A stretch of DNA of 64,000 nucleotides from Mycolicibacterium sp. P1-18 (GTDB taxonomy: Bacteria; Actinomycetota; Actinomycetes; Mycobacteriales; Mycobacteriaceae), in the NCBI RefSeq assembly GCF_008329535.1, contig NZ_NPKR01000003.1:558001-622000 (forward strand), given 5' to 3'. The position numbers were made by a program, and so were the translations under genes. Every line of letters starts with the position of its first letter. Position 1 is the first letter of the stretch. Under the pieces are notes generated by a model. It saw only the letters and a list, made by a program, of their open reading frames with translations. It searched no databases and was not told the DNA's origin. Positions 30,522-39,498 of the stretch are shown here, one piece after another.

Positions 30522-32362
30522 ACCCGTGCGGTGGGCTCGAACTCGGCCTTGCTCTCGGTCGGCTCGTTCTTGTTGAGTCTGCCTGCGCCCCACGTCAGTC
30601 CGGCGATCATCATCAGGGTGCCGGCGAGCACGATCAGACAGCCGATCAGCCACAGCGACTGCGGAATGTCGGTACTGCGCTCACGCTGCAGGATGGTGAT
30701 CTCCGAGACGAACGGCCGCGTCATCTGTGCGTCGGCGGTCACCTCCGGCGCTCCGATGCCGGGGTCGCCGTGCAGATAGATCGGCACCGCAGTCATCATG
30801 CGACCGTCGTGGACGCGCAGCAGCGTCTTCCATTGGCCCGAGACGGGCATCGGCGTGGTCGAGCGGTAGTGCCCGGGGCCGACCTTCTCGAGGTGGTCGA
30901 CGAAGATTCCGCGCTGATTGGCCAGTCCGCCTTGCCATCCCAGCACCGACACCCAGTTGGGGTCCTCGCTGACCAGGTCCGGCGGGTTGATCCGGATGTC
31001 GGCGGTGGCCATGCGCTGATCGCCGATGCTGGGCGCCTCGGTCATGGTGAAGGAGGCGGTCGCGTTCTGGGGGACGTCGTAGCGCAGACCGTTCGCGGTC
31101 GCGCCCGCGATGGCGATCACGGCGAGGGTGACGACGCCGATGCCGATGGCGCGACCGGGCAGCTTCTGGTTGGTCAGCACCATGCCGGCCATCGCGCCGC
31201 ACACGCCGACGAGCGCAGCCACCGGCACGGCCATGGCGAGCGCCTCGGGCCAGATGCTGGTCGGCCAGGCGTAGCGGTAGACGGCGTCGATCCAGAACGA
31301 CTCGAGCCACAGGCCGATGGTCGCGACGCCGATGCCGGCGACGAGACCGAAGAGCATGGGCTTCTTGATCAGCGGGGTGAGCGCGATCAGTTCGACCACC
31401 ACGGCGGCGCCCAGGTAGAGGGCGAACCAGTTGATCGGGGCGCCGAGGACGGGCCCGACGACGAGCGCGACCAGTCCGCGCAGGGCGATCGCCAGGATCG
31501 CGGCGACGATGGCCGCGCCGCGGCCGAGCATGATCCTGGCGGACACCAGGGCGAAGGCCCCGGCGGCGGCGATGAGCATCGGCTCGAACACCTGACGGAA
31601 CTGCATGACGCCGAAGTCGAACTCGATCTGGTACACCGACAGGCCGATGACGATGCCGCCGAAGGCCAGGTACTGGATGAACTTGATGCCGGGGCCGTCC
31701 TTGGGCTTGTCCTCTCCGACGGCGCGGCGGCCCTCGTGCTCGAGGAACAGTGCGGTCAGCGTGGAGAAGCCGGCACCGCCGATCAGCATGAGGTGGGTGG
31801 GTCCCCAGAGCGTGACGTCCTGACCGAAGATGCGGTGCCAGACGTCGTCGAGCGGGAAGCCGATGAGTGCGTACAGACCGCAGCCGGCCATTAGGATGCC
31901 GCCGACGGGGGCGTACCAGTGCCGGGTGATGCGCACCGCGGACGGTCCGGGCTTCTCGTAGGGCAGCACGCAGGCCAGGCAGCCGGCGACGAAGAGGATG
32001 AACAAACCGAACAGGATGAAGTAGTGCGCGGGGTTCGCCAGCGGGCCGGGGTCGCGGCCCTTTCCGATGTGCAGGCTGACGTCCCAGATGAAGCCGAACA
32101 GCGCCGTGATGATGGTCGTGATGAACAGCGCGATGGGCAGCGCCACCCAGGACGGCCGGTTGAACTTGCGGCCGGCCCACTCGCCCAGGTTGTGCAGCCA
32201 CGTGATCTTGCGCATCCGGTGCTGGTAGCCGATCCAGAGCAGCGCGGCGCCGACGATGGCGCTGGCCACCGACAGGCCGATGACCTCGTTCAGGGCGGCG
32301 CCGCCGCCCTCGGTTCCCTGCGCGAGGAACGAGATGTTTGGTTGCAACGACTGCACTGTCAT
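30518..32362 (-). CDS. Large polytopic membrane protein of unknown function
   Basis: 614 aa from ATG 32362 (GTG 32368 is an alternative). About 12 membrane segments, a conserved-looking WGPTHLMLIGGAGFSTL stretch and, near the C-terminus, an extracytoplasmic domain of roughly 150 residues before a final helix. First gene of a four-gene run with 4-nt overlaps. I do not recognise the family. The His- and Trp-containing loops could bind metal or substrate. Confidence 0.8.
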   Translation of the reverse strand: MTVQSLQPNISFLAQGTEGGGAALNEVIGLSVASAIVGAALLWIGYQHRMRKITWLHNLGEWAGRKFNRPSWVALPIALFITTIITALFGFIWDVSLHIGKGRDPGPLANPAHYFILFGLFILFVAGCLACVLPYEKPGPSAVRITRHWYAPVGGILMAGCGLYALIGFPLDDVWHRIFGQDVTLWGPTHLMLIGGAGFSTLTALFLEHEGRRAVGEDKPKDGPGIKFIQYLAFGGIVIGLSVYQIEFDFGVMQFRQVFEPMLIAAAGAFALVSARIMLGRGAAIVAAILAIALRGLVALVVGPVLGAPINWFALYLGAAVVVELIALTPLIKKPMLFGLVAGIGVATIGLWLESFWIDAVYRYAWPTSIWPEALAMAVPVAALVGVCGAMAGMVLTNQKLPGRAIGIGVVTLAVIAIAGATANGLRYDVPQNATASFTMTEAPSIGDQRMATADIRINPPDLVSEDPNWVSVLGWQGGLANQRGIFVDHLEKVGPGHYRSTTPMPVSGQWKTLLRVHDGRMMTAVPIYLHGDPGIGAPEVTADAQMTRPFVSEITILQRERSTDIPQSLWLIGCLIVLAGTLMMIAGLTWGAGRLNKNEPTESKAEFEPTARV

Positions 32363-32459
32363 ATCCACCTGTCGAGTAGTACGGACGACGGAACCCTACC
32401 CATCGGTAATGTTGCCAGACCAGGGGAGCCGATACCAGGGGTACCGCAAACCTCGATGG

Positions 32460-33845
32460 TCATTTCTTGCGAGGGGGCTTCAGCGCCTTCATCGCGAGGT
32501 TCATCACCGGCGACGGCACCCGGTCCCGGGCGTCCATCGCGCGATTCGCCGCCCTCGTCCTGGCCGGCGTGCCGCGGCCGAACCACGCGTTGAGCGGTCC
32601 GCCCGTCGGTTGCAGGTCGACGTGCATCGGGGGCCTGCCGTCAGCGGCGCCCAGAGCGTTGGAGATGACCATCCGCTGGATCTCGCTGGTGCCCTCGAAG
32701 ATCGTGTAGAGCTTGGCGTCGCGGTACCACTTCTCGACCGGATGATCGGTGATGTAGCCGTAGCCGCCCATCGTCTGGATCGCACGCTCGGTGGTCTTCA
32801 CGGCCAGTTCGGTGGCGGCGAGCTTGGCCATCGACCCCTCGCCGCGCTCGAACGGCACGCCCGTCGCCGCCATCCAGGAGGCCCGCCAGGTCAGCAGTCG
32901 CGCCGCGTCGAGCTGGGTCGCCAGGTCGGCCAGCGGGAAGGCGATGCCCTGGTTGTCGATGATCGGAGCACCGAACGCCTCGCGGTCGTTGGCGTAGCTC
33001 GTCGCGTATTCCAGTGCAGCTCTGCTGATTCCGAGTGCCTGCGCGGCGACCATCGGCCGGGTCTGCTCGAGTGCGCCGAGCGTCGCCGACCCGGAGTGCT
33101 TGCCGCCCTCGACGGCCTCGCGCGCCTTGGCCAGCTTGTGTTCGAGCTTCTCGTGGCCGCCCAGCAGGTTCGCGGCGGGCACGCGGACACCGGAGAACTT
33201 CAACTCGGCGGTGTGCGACGCGCGGCAGCCCAGCTTGTCCAGCTTGCGGACCATCTCCAGGCCCGGCGTGCCGCCGGGCACGATGAACAGCGCCTGGCCC
33301 CTGTGGCCGAGTTCGGGCTCGACGTTGGCGTTGACGACGTGGACGTCGGCGATGCCGCCGTTGCCGATCCACATCTTGTGGCCGTCGATGATCCAGTCGT
33401 CACCGTCGCGCCGCGCCGTGGTGCGCAAGTTGCGGACGTCGCTACCGCCCTCGGGCTCGGAGATTGCGAGCGCCGCCAGCTTGAGGTCGCCGGGGCTGCC
33501 GAAGCATTGCGGCGCCCATTCGAGCATCTGCTCCGGTGAGGCGGCCTGTCCGATCGCGGACAGCGCGAGCGCGGGCATCACGACGGCGAGGCCGATGCCC
33601 GCGCACCCCCAGAAGATCTCCTCCATGAACATCGGCAACGACAGCCCGGTGGGGTCGCCGATCAGGTCGCGGTAGAACAGCGGGCTGTAGAAGCCACGCT
33701 GGGCGGCCTCCTCAAGGACGGGCCAGGGGAACTCCTGGCGGGCGTCGTAGTCGGCGGCCACCGGCCGAATGACCTGGTCGGCGAACTCGTGGGCGCGCCG
33801 GGCCAGGTCGTGCTGCGCGATGGTGGGGGTGAGGTCGAAGCTCAT
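32460..33845 (-). CDS. Acyl-CoA dehydrogenase
   Basis: 461 aa. FAD enzyme that oxidises acyl-CoA to the 2-enoyl-CoA. N-terminal helical domain, middle beta domain (ALAISEPEGGSDV; WIIDGHKMWIGNGG), C-terminal helical domain with the catalytic Glu in YTIFEGTSEIQ. A 60-residue C-terminal extension ends in PRKK. It lies upstream of the membrane operon on the same strand with a gap of about 97 bp. Chain-length specificity is unknown. Confidence 0.93.
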   Translation of the reverse strand: MSFDLTPTIAQHDLARRAHEFADQVIRPVAADYDARQEFPWPVLEEAAQRGFYSPLFYRDLIGDPTGLSLPMFMEEIFWGCAGIGLAVVMPALALSAIGQAASPEQMLEWAPQCFGSPGDLKLAALAISEPEGGSDVRNLRTTARRDGDDWIIDGHKMWIGNGGIADVHVVNANVEPELGHRGQALFIVPGGTPGLEMVRKLDKLGCRASHTAELKFSGVRVPAANLLGGHEKLEHKLAKAREAVEGGKHSGSATLGALEQTRPMVAAQALGISRAALEYATSYANDREAFGAPIIDNQGIAFPLADLATQLDAARLLTWRASWMAATGVPFERGEGSMAKLAATELAVKTTERAIQTMGGYGYITDHPVEKWYRDAKLYTIFEGTSEIQRMVISNALGAADGRPPMHVDLQPTGGPLNAWFGRGTPARTRAANRAMDARDRVPSPVMNLAMKALKPPRKK

Positions 33846-33929
33846 GCGGGCCGCCCTTCGGTATACATGTGTTCACTCATACCCACTCGCGCGGTAGCGA
33901 ATCACGTCGACCGGCCTAGCCTCGACGGG

Positions 33930-34445
33930 GTGAGGGTCGTCGTTCCGCGTCTTCGGCAGCGCGACGGGGTGTCCTGCGGACCCACCGTCGCGATGGTGGC
34001 GGGGGCGCTGCTGGACCCGGACTACCGCGCCAGGTTGTCAGACCCGGGCTGGTCGGACGCCGAGCAGGGCCGGGTGCACGCGGCGGCGAACCGACTGTGG
34101 CCGCGCGCGCTGGGGACGACGCCGTGGGGCATGGCGAAGGTGGTCAGCCGGCGCAGTGCGCGGCATCGGGTCCGGTACGGCTGGCGGGTGGCGCGGCCCG
34201 GGGACGCCCTCGTCGACGTCCGACGCGCGGTGCCGGCGGGCTGGCCGGTGGCCATGCTGATCGGCAACGCGATCCCGCGGCACTGGGTGCTCGTCGTCGG
34301 CTGTGACGAGGCGGGGTTCGACTGCTTCGAGCCGTCGTCGGGCGAGGTCAGGCGAGTGCCGGTGGAGGCGGTCGCCCGGTCGCGGCTCCGGGTGCTCGGC
34401 TTCCCGCGGGCTTTCGCGTTCGCGCTTCCCCGTTCGAACATATGA
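33930..34445 (+). CDS. C39-like cysteine peptidase domain protein
   Basis: 171 aa from GTG 33930. Papain-like C39 pattern: Cys16 in GVSCGPTVAM, His118 in PRHWVLVVG, then CFEPSSGEV where the third residue is expected. No signal peptide and no ABC transporter nearby, so it is a stand-alone cytosolic domain. Peptidase activity is inferred from these motifs only. The start is uncertain because the frame is open upstream. Confidence 0.7.
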   Translation: MRVVVPRLRQRDGVSCGPTVAMVAGALLDPDYRARLSDPGWSDAEQGRVHAAANRLWPRALGTTPWGMAKVVSRRSARHRVRYGWRVARPGDALVDVRRAVPAGWPVAMLIGNAIPRHWVLVVGCDEAGFDCFEPSSGEVRRVPVEAVARSRLRVLGFPRAFAFALPRSNI

Positions 34446-34449
34446 TCGA
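34434..34449 (+). promoter_or_regulatory. LexA-type SOS box over a -10 element
   Basis: TCGAAC-atat-GATCGA matches the mycobacterial SOS box TCGAAC-N4-GTTCGA at 11 of 12 defined positions. TATGAT (34441-34446), one base from TATAAT, lies within it, 6 nt before ATG 34453, so the downstream mRNA should be leaderless and LexA-blocked. Confidence 0.6.
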
Positions 34450-34452
34450 ATC

Positions 34453-34770
34453 ATGGGCGAGCTCCAGTCGATCGGCTATCACGGTCAGCCGGTGCAGCAG
34501 GCGTTCCGCCGCGTCGACCCGCCGACGCCCGTCCTGGTCGACCTGTCGGCCGTCTTCCCCCGGGAACCTCACCGAACGGGGGGCTACAACCCCTCCGGTC
34601 TGCAGATGCACGCGATCGTCGAGGGCCGACTGAGCTGCTGGGGGCTCTGCGAGCAGGGCTTCTGGTGGGGACTGGTCACCTACGACATCACCTACGGGCC
34701 CAACCGAAAGTCCGTCACCCACTGGATCCCGTCCTGGACGCTGAAGCGCAAGCTCGACCCCCGTCCGTAG
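34453..34770 (+). CDS. Small protein of unknown function, probably SOS-regulated and leaderless
   Basis: 105 aa from ATG 34453, soluble, with a Trp/Cys/Gly-rich centre (LSCWGLCEQGFWWGLVTYD) and a basic tail (LKRKLDPRP). No family recognised. There is no Shine-Dalgarno sequence; the start follows a -10 element by 6 nt. The LexA-like box suggests induction by DNA damage. It lies 7 nt after the C39-like gene but has its own promoter signal. Confidence 0.75.
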   Translation: MGELQSIGYHGQPVQQAFRRVDPPTPVLVDLSAVFPREPHRTGGYNPSGLQMHAIVEGRLSCWGLCEQGFWWGLVTYDITYGPNRKSVTHWIPSWTLKRKLDPRP

Positions 34771-34779
34771 GCTGCAGGG

Positions 34780-35235
34780 ATGGCTCGCAAGTTCGCTACC
34801 GCCGACCGGGTGGATCGCACGGCACTCCTCGACTTCGTCCGCCCCAGACACCACATGGTGTTGACCACGTTCCGGACGGACGGGTCGCTGCAGAGTTCGC
34901 CGGTGACCGGCGGGGTCGACGAGGCGGGCCGGATCGTGGTCGCGAGCTACCCCCAGCGCGCCAAGTCGGTCAACGTCCGGCGCGATCCGCGGGCCAGCGT
35001 GACGGTGCTGTCGGAGGACTTCAACGGCCCCTACGTGCAGGTTGACGGCGACGCAGAAGTCCTCGATCTGCCCGAGGCGGTCGAGCCGTTGGTCGAGTAC
35101 TTCCGCGCGATCGCGGGGGAGCACTCCGACTGGGACGAGTACCGCCAGGCCATGGTCGACCAGGGGAAGTGCCTGATCAGGGTCACGCCGGTGCGTTGGG
35201 GGCCCGTGGCCACCGGTGGGTTTCCGCCGGCGTGA
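34780..35235 (+). CDS. PPOX-class F420-dependent protein, Rv1155-like
   Basis: 151 aa. Split-barrel flavin/F420 fold; IAGEHSDWDEYRQAMV near residue 110 and NVRRDPRASVTVL match the Rv1155 family of M. tuberculosis, which binds cofactor F420. The substrate is unknown. It starts 9 nt after the previous gene and may share its transcript. Confidence 0.88.
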   Translation: MARKFATADRVDRTALLDFVRPRHHMVLTTFRTDGSLQSSPVTGGVDEAGRIVVASYPQRAKSVNVRRDPRASVTVLSEDFNGPYVQVDGDAEVLDLPEAVEPLVEYFRAIAGEHSDWDEYRQAMVDQGKCLIRVTPVRWGPVATGGFPPA

Positions 35236-35291
35236 CGCGGGTGTGCACGGTCACCGCAGATGGCCGCGTTGCGGCAGCTAGCCAGTCAAAC

Positions 35292-35314
35292 TATAGTCTG
35301 GACACATGTCCAGA
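35292..35314 (+). promoter_or_regulatory. manT promoter with TetR-type dyad
   Basis: TATAGT (35292-35297) is a good -10. The perfect repeat TCTGGACA-ca-TGTCCAGA (35297-35314) overlaps its end and the expected start point. The core GACACATGTC closely matches the dyad at the tetR/meT1 promoter (41121-41130), so the same repressor may bind both. Confidence 0.65.
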
Positions 35315-35347
35315 GCGCAGATTCCGACTCTGGCCGCGGTGAACTAG
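35306..35347 (+). CDS. Leaderless 13-aa leader peptide before manT
   Basis: ATG 35306 lies 8 nt after the TATAGT -10, so it should be at or next to the transcript 5' end. The frame codes MSRAQIPTLAAVN and stops at TAG 35345-35347, 2 nt before the manT ATG and in a different frame. Translation of manT could depend on reinitiation after this peptide. Such leaderless uORFs are known in mycobacteria; no amino-acid run suggests attenuation. Confidence 0.4.
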   Translation: MSRAQIPTLAAVN

Positions 35348-35349
35348 CC

Positions 35350-36585
35350 ATGCGGATTGCGCTTCTGTCGTATCGAAGCAAGACGCATTGTGGTGGGCAG
35401 GGCGTGTACGTCCGGCATCTGAGTCGCGGTCTCGTTGAACTTGGCCACGACGTCGAGGTGTTCTCGGGGCAGCCCTATCCGGAGGGTCTCGACCCGCGGG
35501 TGCGCCTCACCAAGGTGCCCAGCCTCGACCTCTACCGGGAACCCGACCCGTTCCGCGTCCCGCACGTCAGCGAGCTTCACGACCGGATCGACCTGCTCGA
35601 GCTCTTCACGACGTGGACCGCCGGCTTCCCCGAGCCCAAGACGTTCTGCATGCGGGTGGCCCGCATCCTGGCCGACCGCCGCGACGAGTTCGACGTGGTC
35701 CACGACAACCAGAGCCTGGGCGACGCGCTGCTCAAGGTGGCGAAACTCGGACTGCCGCTGGTGGCCACGGTGCACCATCCGATCACCCGTGACCGACTGG
35801 TCGACGTCGCCGCCGCGAAGTGGTGGCGCAAGCCGTTGGTCAAGCGCTGGTACGCCTTCGCCGAGATGCAGAAGCAGGTCGCCCGCAAGATTCCGGAGCT
35901 GCTGACCGTCTCGTCGTCCTCGGCCGTCGACATCGCCGACGACTTCGACGTCGACCCCGACCAGCTGCACGTGGTGCCACTCGGGGTGAACACCGAGCTG
36001 TTCCGGCCGAGTGAGCACCGGGTGCGCAACCGCATCATCGCGATCGCGAGCGCCGACGTTCCCCTCAAGGGCGTCAGCCATCTGCTGCACGCAGTCTCGC
36101 GCCTGCGGGTCGAGCGCGACCTCGACGTGCAGCTGGTGTCGAAGCTCGAGCCCAACGGCCCCACCGAGAAGCTGATTGCCGAGCTCGGCATCTCCGACAT
36201 CGTGCACAGCTCGAGTGGTCTGAGCGACGACGAACTGGCAGCCCTGCTCGCCTCGGCCGAGGTGGCCTGCATTCCCTCACTGTACGAAGGCTTTTCGCTG
36301 CCCGCCGTCGAGGCGATGGCGAGCGGTACGCCGATCGTCGCCAGTCGCGCCGGGGCACTGCCCGAGGTCGTCGGCGAGGACGGCGTGTGCGCACGCCTGG
36401 TCCGCCCCGGCGACGTGGACGACTTGACCAGAGTGCTCGGCGAATTGCTCGACTCCCCCTTGGAGTTGCGCAGGCTCGGCGCCAACGGCCGCACGCGTGC
36501 CGTGGACGTCTTCAGTTGGGAATCCGTGGCCGCGCAGACGGTCTCGGTCTACGAACGCGCGATGGAACGGGTGAAGACATGTTGA
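35350..36585 (+). CDS. manT: GT4 glycosyltransferase, probable MMP mannosyltransferase
   Basis: 411 aa from ATG 35350. GT-B fold, GT4 family: EX7E motif Glu313/Glu321 in LYEGFSLPAVEAMASG, N-terminal GGQGVYVRHLSRGL. With the next two genes and the methyltransferase at 40.4 kb it matches the methylmannose polysaccharide cluster described in M. smegmatis and M. hassiacum, where ManT adds alpha-1,4-mannose from GDP-mannose. Overlaps meT3 by 7 nt. The name rests on context as well as family. Confidence 0.8.
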   Translation: MRIALLSYRSKTHCGGQGVYVRHLSRGLVELGHDVEVFSGQPYPEGLDPRVRLTKVPSLDLYREPDPFRVPHVSELHDRIDLLELFTTWTAGFPEPKTFCMRVARILADRRDEFDVVHDNQSLGDALLKVAKLGLPLVATVHHPITRDRLVDVAAAKWWRKPLVKRWYAFAEMQKQVARKIPELLTVSSSSAVDIADDFDVDPDQLHVVPLGVNTELFRPSEHRVRNRIIAIASADVPLKGVSHLLHAVSRLRVERDLDVQLVSKLEPNGPTEKLIAELGISDIVHSSSGLSDDELAALLASAEVACIPSLYEGFSLPAVEAMASGTPIVASRAGALPEVVGEDGVCARLVRPGDVDDLTRVLGELLDSPLELRRLGANGRTRAVDVFSWESVAAQTVSVYERAMERVKTC

Positions 36586-37295
36586 CCGTCGACTTCGACA
36601 GGTTGGGCGTAGGTGCGGGCAGCAGCCTGATCGACGTGGGATGCGGAGCCGGACGGCATTCGTTCGAGGCGTTCCGTCGGGGAGCCGACGTGATTGCCTT
36701 CGACCAGGACGTCGCCGAGCTGAACAACGTCGACGCGATCCTGCAGGCGATGCAGCAGCAGGGCGAGGCACCCGCGTCGGCGAAGGCCGAGGCCGTCAAG
36801 GGCGACGCGCTGGATCTGCCGTACGACGACGCGACGTTCGACTTCGTCATCGCCTCGGAGATCCTGGAGCACGTGCCGCAGGACGACGCCGCCATCGACG
36901 AGTTGGTCCGCGTACTGAAACCCGGTGGGCGGCTTGCCGTCACGGTGCCGCGCTGGCTGCCCGAGAAGGTGTGCTGGGCGCTGTCGGACGAGTACCACGC
37001 CAACGAGGGCGGGCACATCCGCATCTACCGGGCCGACGAACTGCAGGCCAAGGTCACCGCCAGGGGCATGCGGTTCGACCACCGGCACCACGCGCACGCG
37101 CTGCATGCGCCGTTCTGGTGGTTGAAGTGCGCCGTCGGCGTCGACAAGCCGGACAACCCGATGGTCACGACGTATCACAAGATGCTGGTGTGGGACATGA
37201 TGTCTCGACCGTGGCTGACCCGCAACGCCGAGTCCCTGCTCAACCCGTTGATCGGCAAGAGCGTCGCCCTTTACTTCGAGAAGCCGGCGGCCTGA
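36579..37295 (+). CDS. meT3: SAM methyltransferase, probable MMP 3-O-methyltransferase
   Basis: 238 aa from ATG 36579, overlapping manT by 7 nt (ATGTTGA). Class I fold with SLIDVGCGAGRHSFEAF as SAM loop and VIASEILEHVP at the post-I region. In the MMP cluster the corresponding enzyme methylates the 3-OH of mannose units while ManT extends the chain. The gene assignment is by cluster position and family. Confidence 0.75.
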   Translation: MLTVDFDRLGVGAGSSLIDVGCGAGRHSFEAFRRGADVIAFDQDVAELNNVDAILQAMQQQGEAPASAKAEAVKGDALDLPYDDATFDFVIASEILEHVPQDDAAIDELVRVLKPGGRLAVTVPRWLPEKVCWALSDEYHANEGGHIRIYRADELQAKVTARGMRFDHRHHAHALHAPFWWLKCAVGVDKPDNPMVTTYHKMLVWDMMSRPWLTRNAESLLNPLIGKSVALYFEKPAA

Positions 37296-37298
37296 TCC

Positions 37299-38369
37299 AT
37301 GCGGCGTCACGAGATCCCTGGGGTACCAGGCGTTCTGACGCCGGAGCAGTGCCGGCAGACGGCGGCGTCCATCGCCGCCACGCAGGAGTCCTCGGGTGCG
37401 CTGCCGTGGTTCGTCGGCGGACACACCGACCCGTGGGACCACGTCGAGAACGCGATGGCGTTGACCGTCGCCGGGATGTGGGAGCCCGCGCGCGCGGCCT
37501 TCGACTGGTGCCGCAACGTGCAACGCGCCGACGGTTCGATGCCGATCCAGATGCGCAACGGCGTCCTCGAGGACGGCAACAGCGACAGCAACTTCTGCGC
37601 CTACGTCGCCACCGGCGTGTGGCATCACGTGCTGGTCACCGGTGACCGCGGTTTCGCGCGAGCCATGTGGCCGGTGGTCCGCGCCGCCGTCGACTTCGTT
37701 CTGACCATGCAGCTCGACGGTGGTGAAATAGCTTGGGCCAGAAGCGCTTCGGGCATCCTGCCGGAGGCGTTGCTCACCGGGTGCGCCAGCATCCACCACA
37801 GCATCCGGTGCGCGCTCGCGCTGGCGAACTACCTCGGCGAGTCGCAGCCGGAGTGGGAGCTGGCCGTCGGCAGCCTCGGCCACGCCATCGTCGAGCATCC
37901 CGAGGCGTTCAACCTCAAGGACGACCACGCGATGGAGTGGTACTACCCCGTGCTGGGTGGGGCACTGCGCGGAGACGCCGCGCGGGCGCGCATCGACGAA
38001 CGGTGGGACCGGTTCGTGGTGGCCGGACTCGGCATTCGCTGCGTCGACCACCGGCCGTGGGTGACGGGTGCCGAGACCTGCGAGTTGGTGATGGCGCTGG
38101 ACGCCATCGGCGAACCCGCCAGGGCGCACGAACAATTCGCCGCCATGCATCACCTCCGCGAGGAGGACGGCTCGTACTGGACGGGTTTGGTGTTCACCGA
38201 CGGCAAGCGCTGGCCCGTCGAACGCACCACGTGGACCGGCGCCGCCGTCATCCTCGCGGCCGACGCACTGTCGTCGACGACGCCGGGCAGCGGGATCTTC
38301 CGCGGCGCGGACCTTCCCCGTGGTCTGGTGGGGGACTTCGACTGCGCGTGTGCGGCGTCCGGTCGCTGA
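37299..38369 (+). CDS. mmpH: Alpha/alpha-barrel protein, probable MMP hydrolase
   Basis: 356 aa, starting 3 nt after meT3. Repeated helical segments with Trp/Asp/Glu-rich turns (ALPWFVGGHTDPWDHVENAM; EWYYPVLGG; DGSYWTGL) typical of (alpha/alpha)6 barrel glycosidases and terpene-cyclase-like folds. In the MMP cluster this position is the MMP hydrolase MmpH, thought to cut mature chains into primers for new synthesis. Confidence 0.75.
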   Translation: MRRHEIPGVPGVLTPEQCRQTAASIAATQESSGALPWFVGGHTDPWDHVENAMALTVAGMWEPARAAFDWCRNVQRADGSMPIQMRNGVLEDGNSDSNFCAYVATGVWHHVLVTGDRGFARAMWPVVRAAVDFVLTMQLDGGEIAWARSASGILPEALLTGCASIHHSIRCALALANYLGESQPEWELAVGSLGHAIVEHPEAFNLKDDHAMEWYYPVLGGALRGDAARARIDERWDRFVVAGLGIRCVDHRPWVTGAETCELVMALDAIGEPARAHEQFAAMHHLREEDGSYWTGLVFTDGKRWPVERTTWTGAAVILAADALSSTTPGSGIFRGADLPRGLVGDFDCACAASGR

Positions 38370-38379
38370 CGGCTCCGGT

Positions 38380-39498
38380 TCAGCTGATGTAGCCGTAGTG
38401 GTGGAACTGGTTTCCGCCGCTGCGCTTGGCGCGGTACATCGCCTTGTCCGCGACCCCGACGAGATGGTGCACCATCGATTCGTGCTGACGGGCGCCCACC
38501 CCGTCGAGGCGTGCGCAGGCGGTACCGACGCTTGCGGTGACGGGCACGGGTAGGCCGGCGATCGCGTCGCAGATCCGTTGCGCCAGGGGTGTCGCGTCGC
38601 CGGTGGGGGACGTGTCGGCGACCACGAACTCCTCCCCGCCGCTGCGCGCGACGATCGCCGTGTCGCACGTGCTCGCCCGCAGCGCGTTGGCGACGTCGAC
38701 CAGCACCCGGTCGCCGGCCAGATGGCCGTGCCGGTCGTTGATCGACTTGAAGTCGTCGAGGTCGACCACCGCGACCAGAAGGAACATGTCCGTCGGGGGC
38801 GTGGCGAGCAGGAGGCTCATCGTCTCGAGTTGGAACGACCGCCGGTTGCACAGGTTGGTCAACGGGTCGAGGTCGGCCCGCACCAGATCGTTGGCGAGCG
38901 CCCGGATGAGGACTTGAATGGCAAGGGGCAGTGCGATGTTGACCTGCAGCACCAGGAAGAGATCCACCACCGCGAGGGCCACGCGTCCGTCGGAGGCCAT
39001 CTCGACTGCCGCGATGGTGGCGACGGCCGCGGCGACGACGAAGTTGTAGACGACGTACCTCGAGGTCAGGAAGAACGCGATGTAGGCGCCGGTGGTCGCG
39101 AAGGCGATGCAGCCGACGAGCGTGGAGACGGGTTCGGGATAGGCCAGGCACGCGAGCGCGATCGACGCGTTGGTCACCAACGCGAACGCGACCGACTGCG
39201 TGGGACTCGGCCACCGCACCGACCACAGGATCACCCCGGCGACTCCGCCGGCGAAGGCGATCCACGTCATCGCCACCGGAACGGCGTCGCGCGGACCGCC
39301 CTCGCCGGCCAGGAGGGCCACCAGGCACAGCGACAGCGACGCCGAAATCGCGGCCATCATGAGGCGGGTGGCCCGGCTGATCCCACGGGCGTGGATGTAA
39401 CCGCTCAACCAGTCGTAGTGGCTGGGTTGGCGCCACCATCGCCTGAATGCAGCCACGTCGCCCTCCATGCCGGTGAGCAAATTATGCATGACCGTCAT
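38380..39498 (-). CDS. Membrane GGDEF protein (diguanylate cyclase-like)
   Basis: 372 aa from ATG 39498; ATG 39489 is an alternative. N-terminal half has about six membrane helices; the C-terminal GGDEF domain has the active-site motif as GGEEF at 287-291. The inhibitory RxxD site seems absent (STCD at that place), so product inhibition may be weak. It would make cyclic di-GMP. It sits between mmpH and meT1 on the opposite strand, convergent with mmpH. Confidence 0.88.
   Translation of the reverse strand: MTVMHNLLTGMEGDVAAFRRWWRQPSHYDWLSGYIHARGISRATRLMMAAISASLSLCLVALLAGEGGPRDAVPVAMTWIAFAGGVAGVILWSVRWPSPTQSVAFALVTNASIALACLAYPEPVSTLVGCIAFATTGAYIAFFLTSRYVVYNFVVAAAVATIAAVEMASDGRVALAVVDLFLVLQVNIALPLAIQVLIRALANDLVRADLDPLTNLCNRRSFQLETMSLLLATPPTDMFLLVAVVDLDDFKSINDRHGHLAGDRVLVDVANALRASTCDTAIVARSGGEEFVVADTSPTGDATPLAQRICDAIAGLPVPVTASVGTACARLDGVGARQHESMVHHLVGVADKAMYRAKRSGGNQFHHYGYIS

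Noticed and set aside
33860..33890. TATACATGTGTTCAC as a possible regulator site between the acyl-CoA dehydrogenase and C39-like genes
   Set aside because: The arms match poorly outside the ACATGT core.
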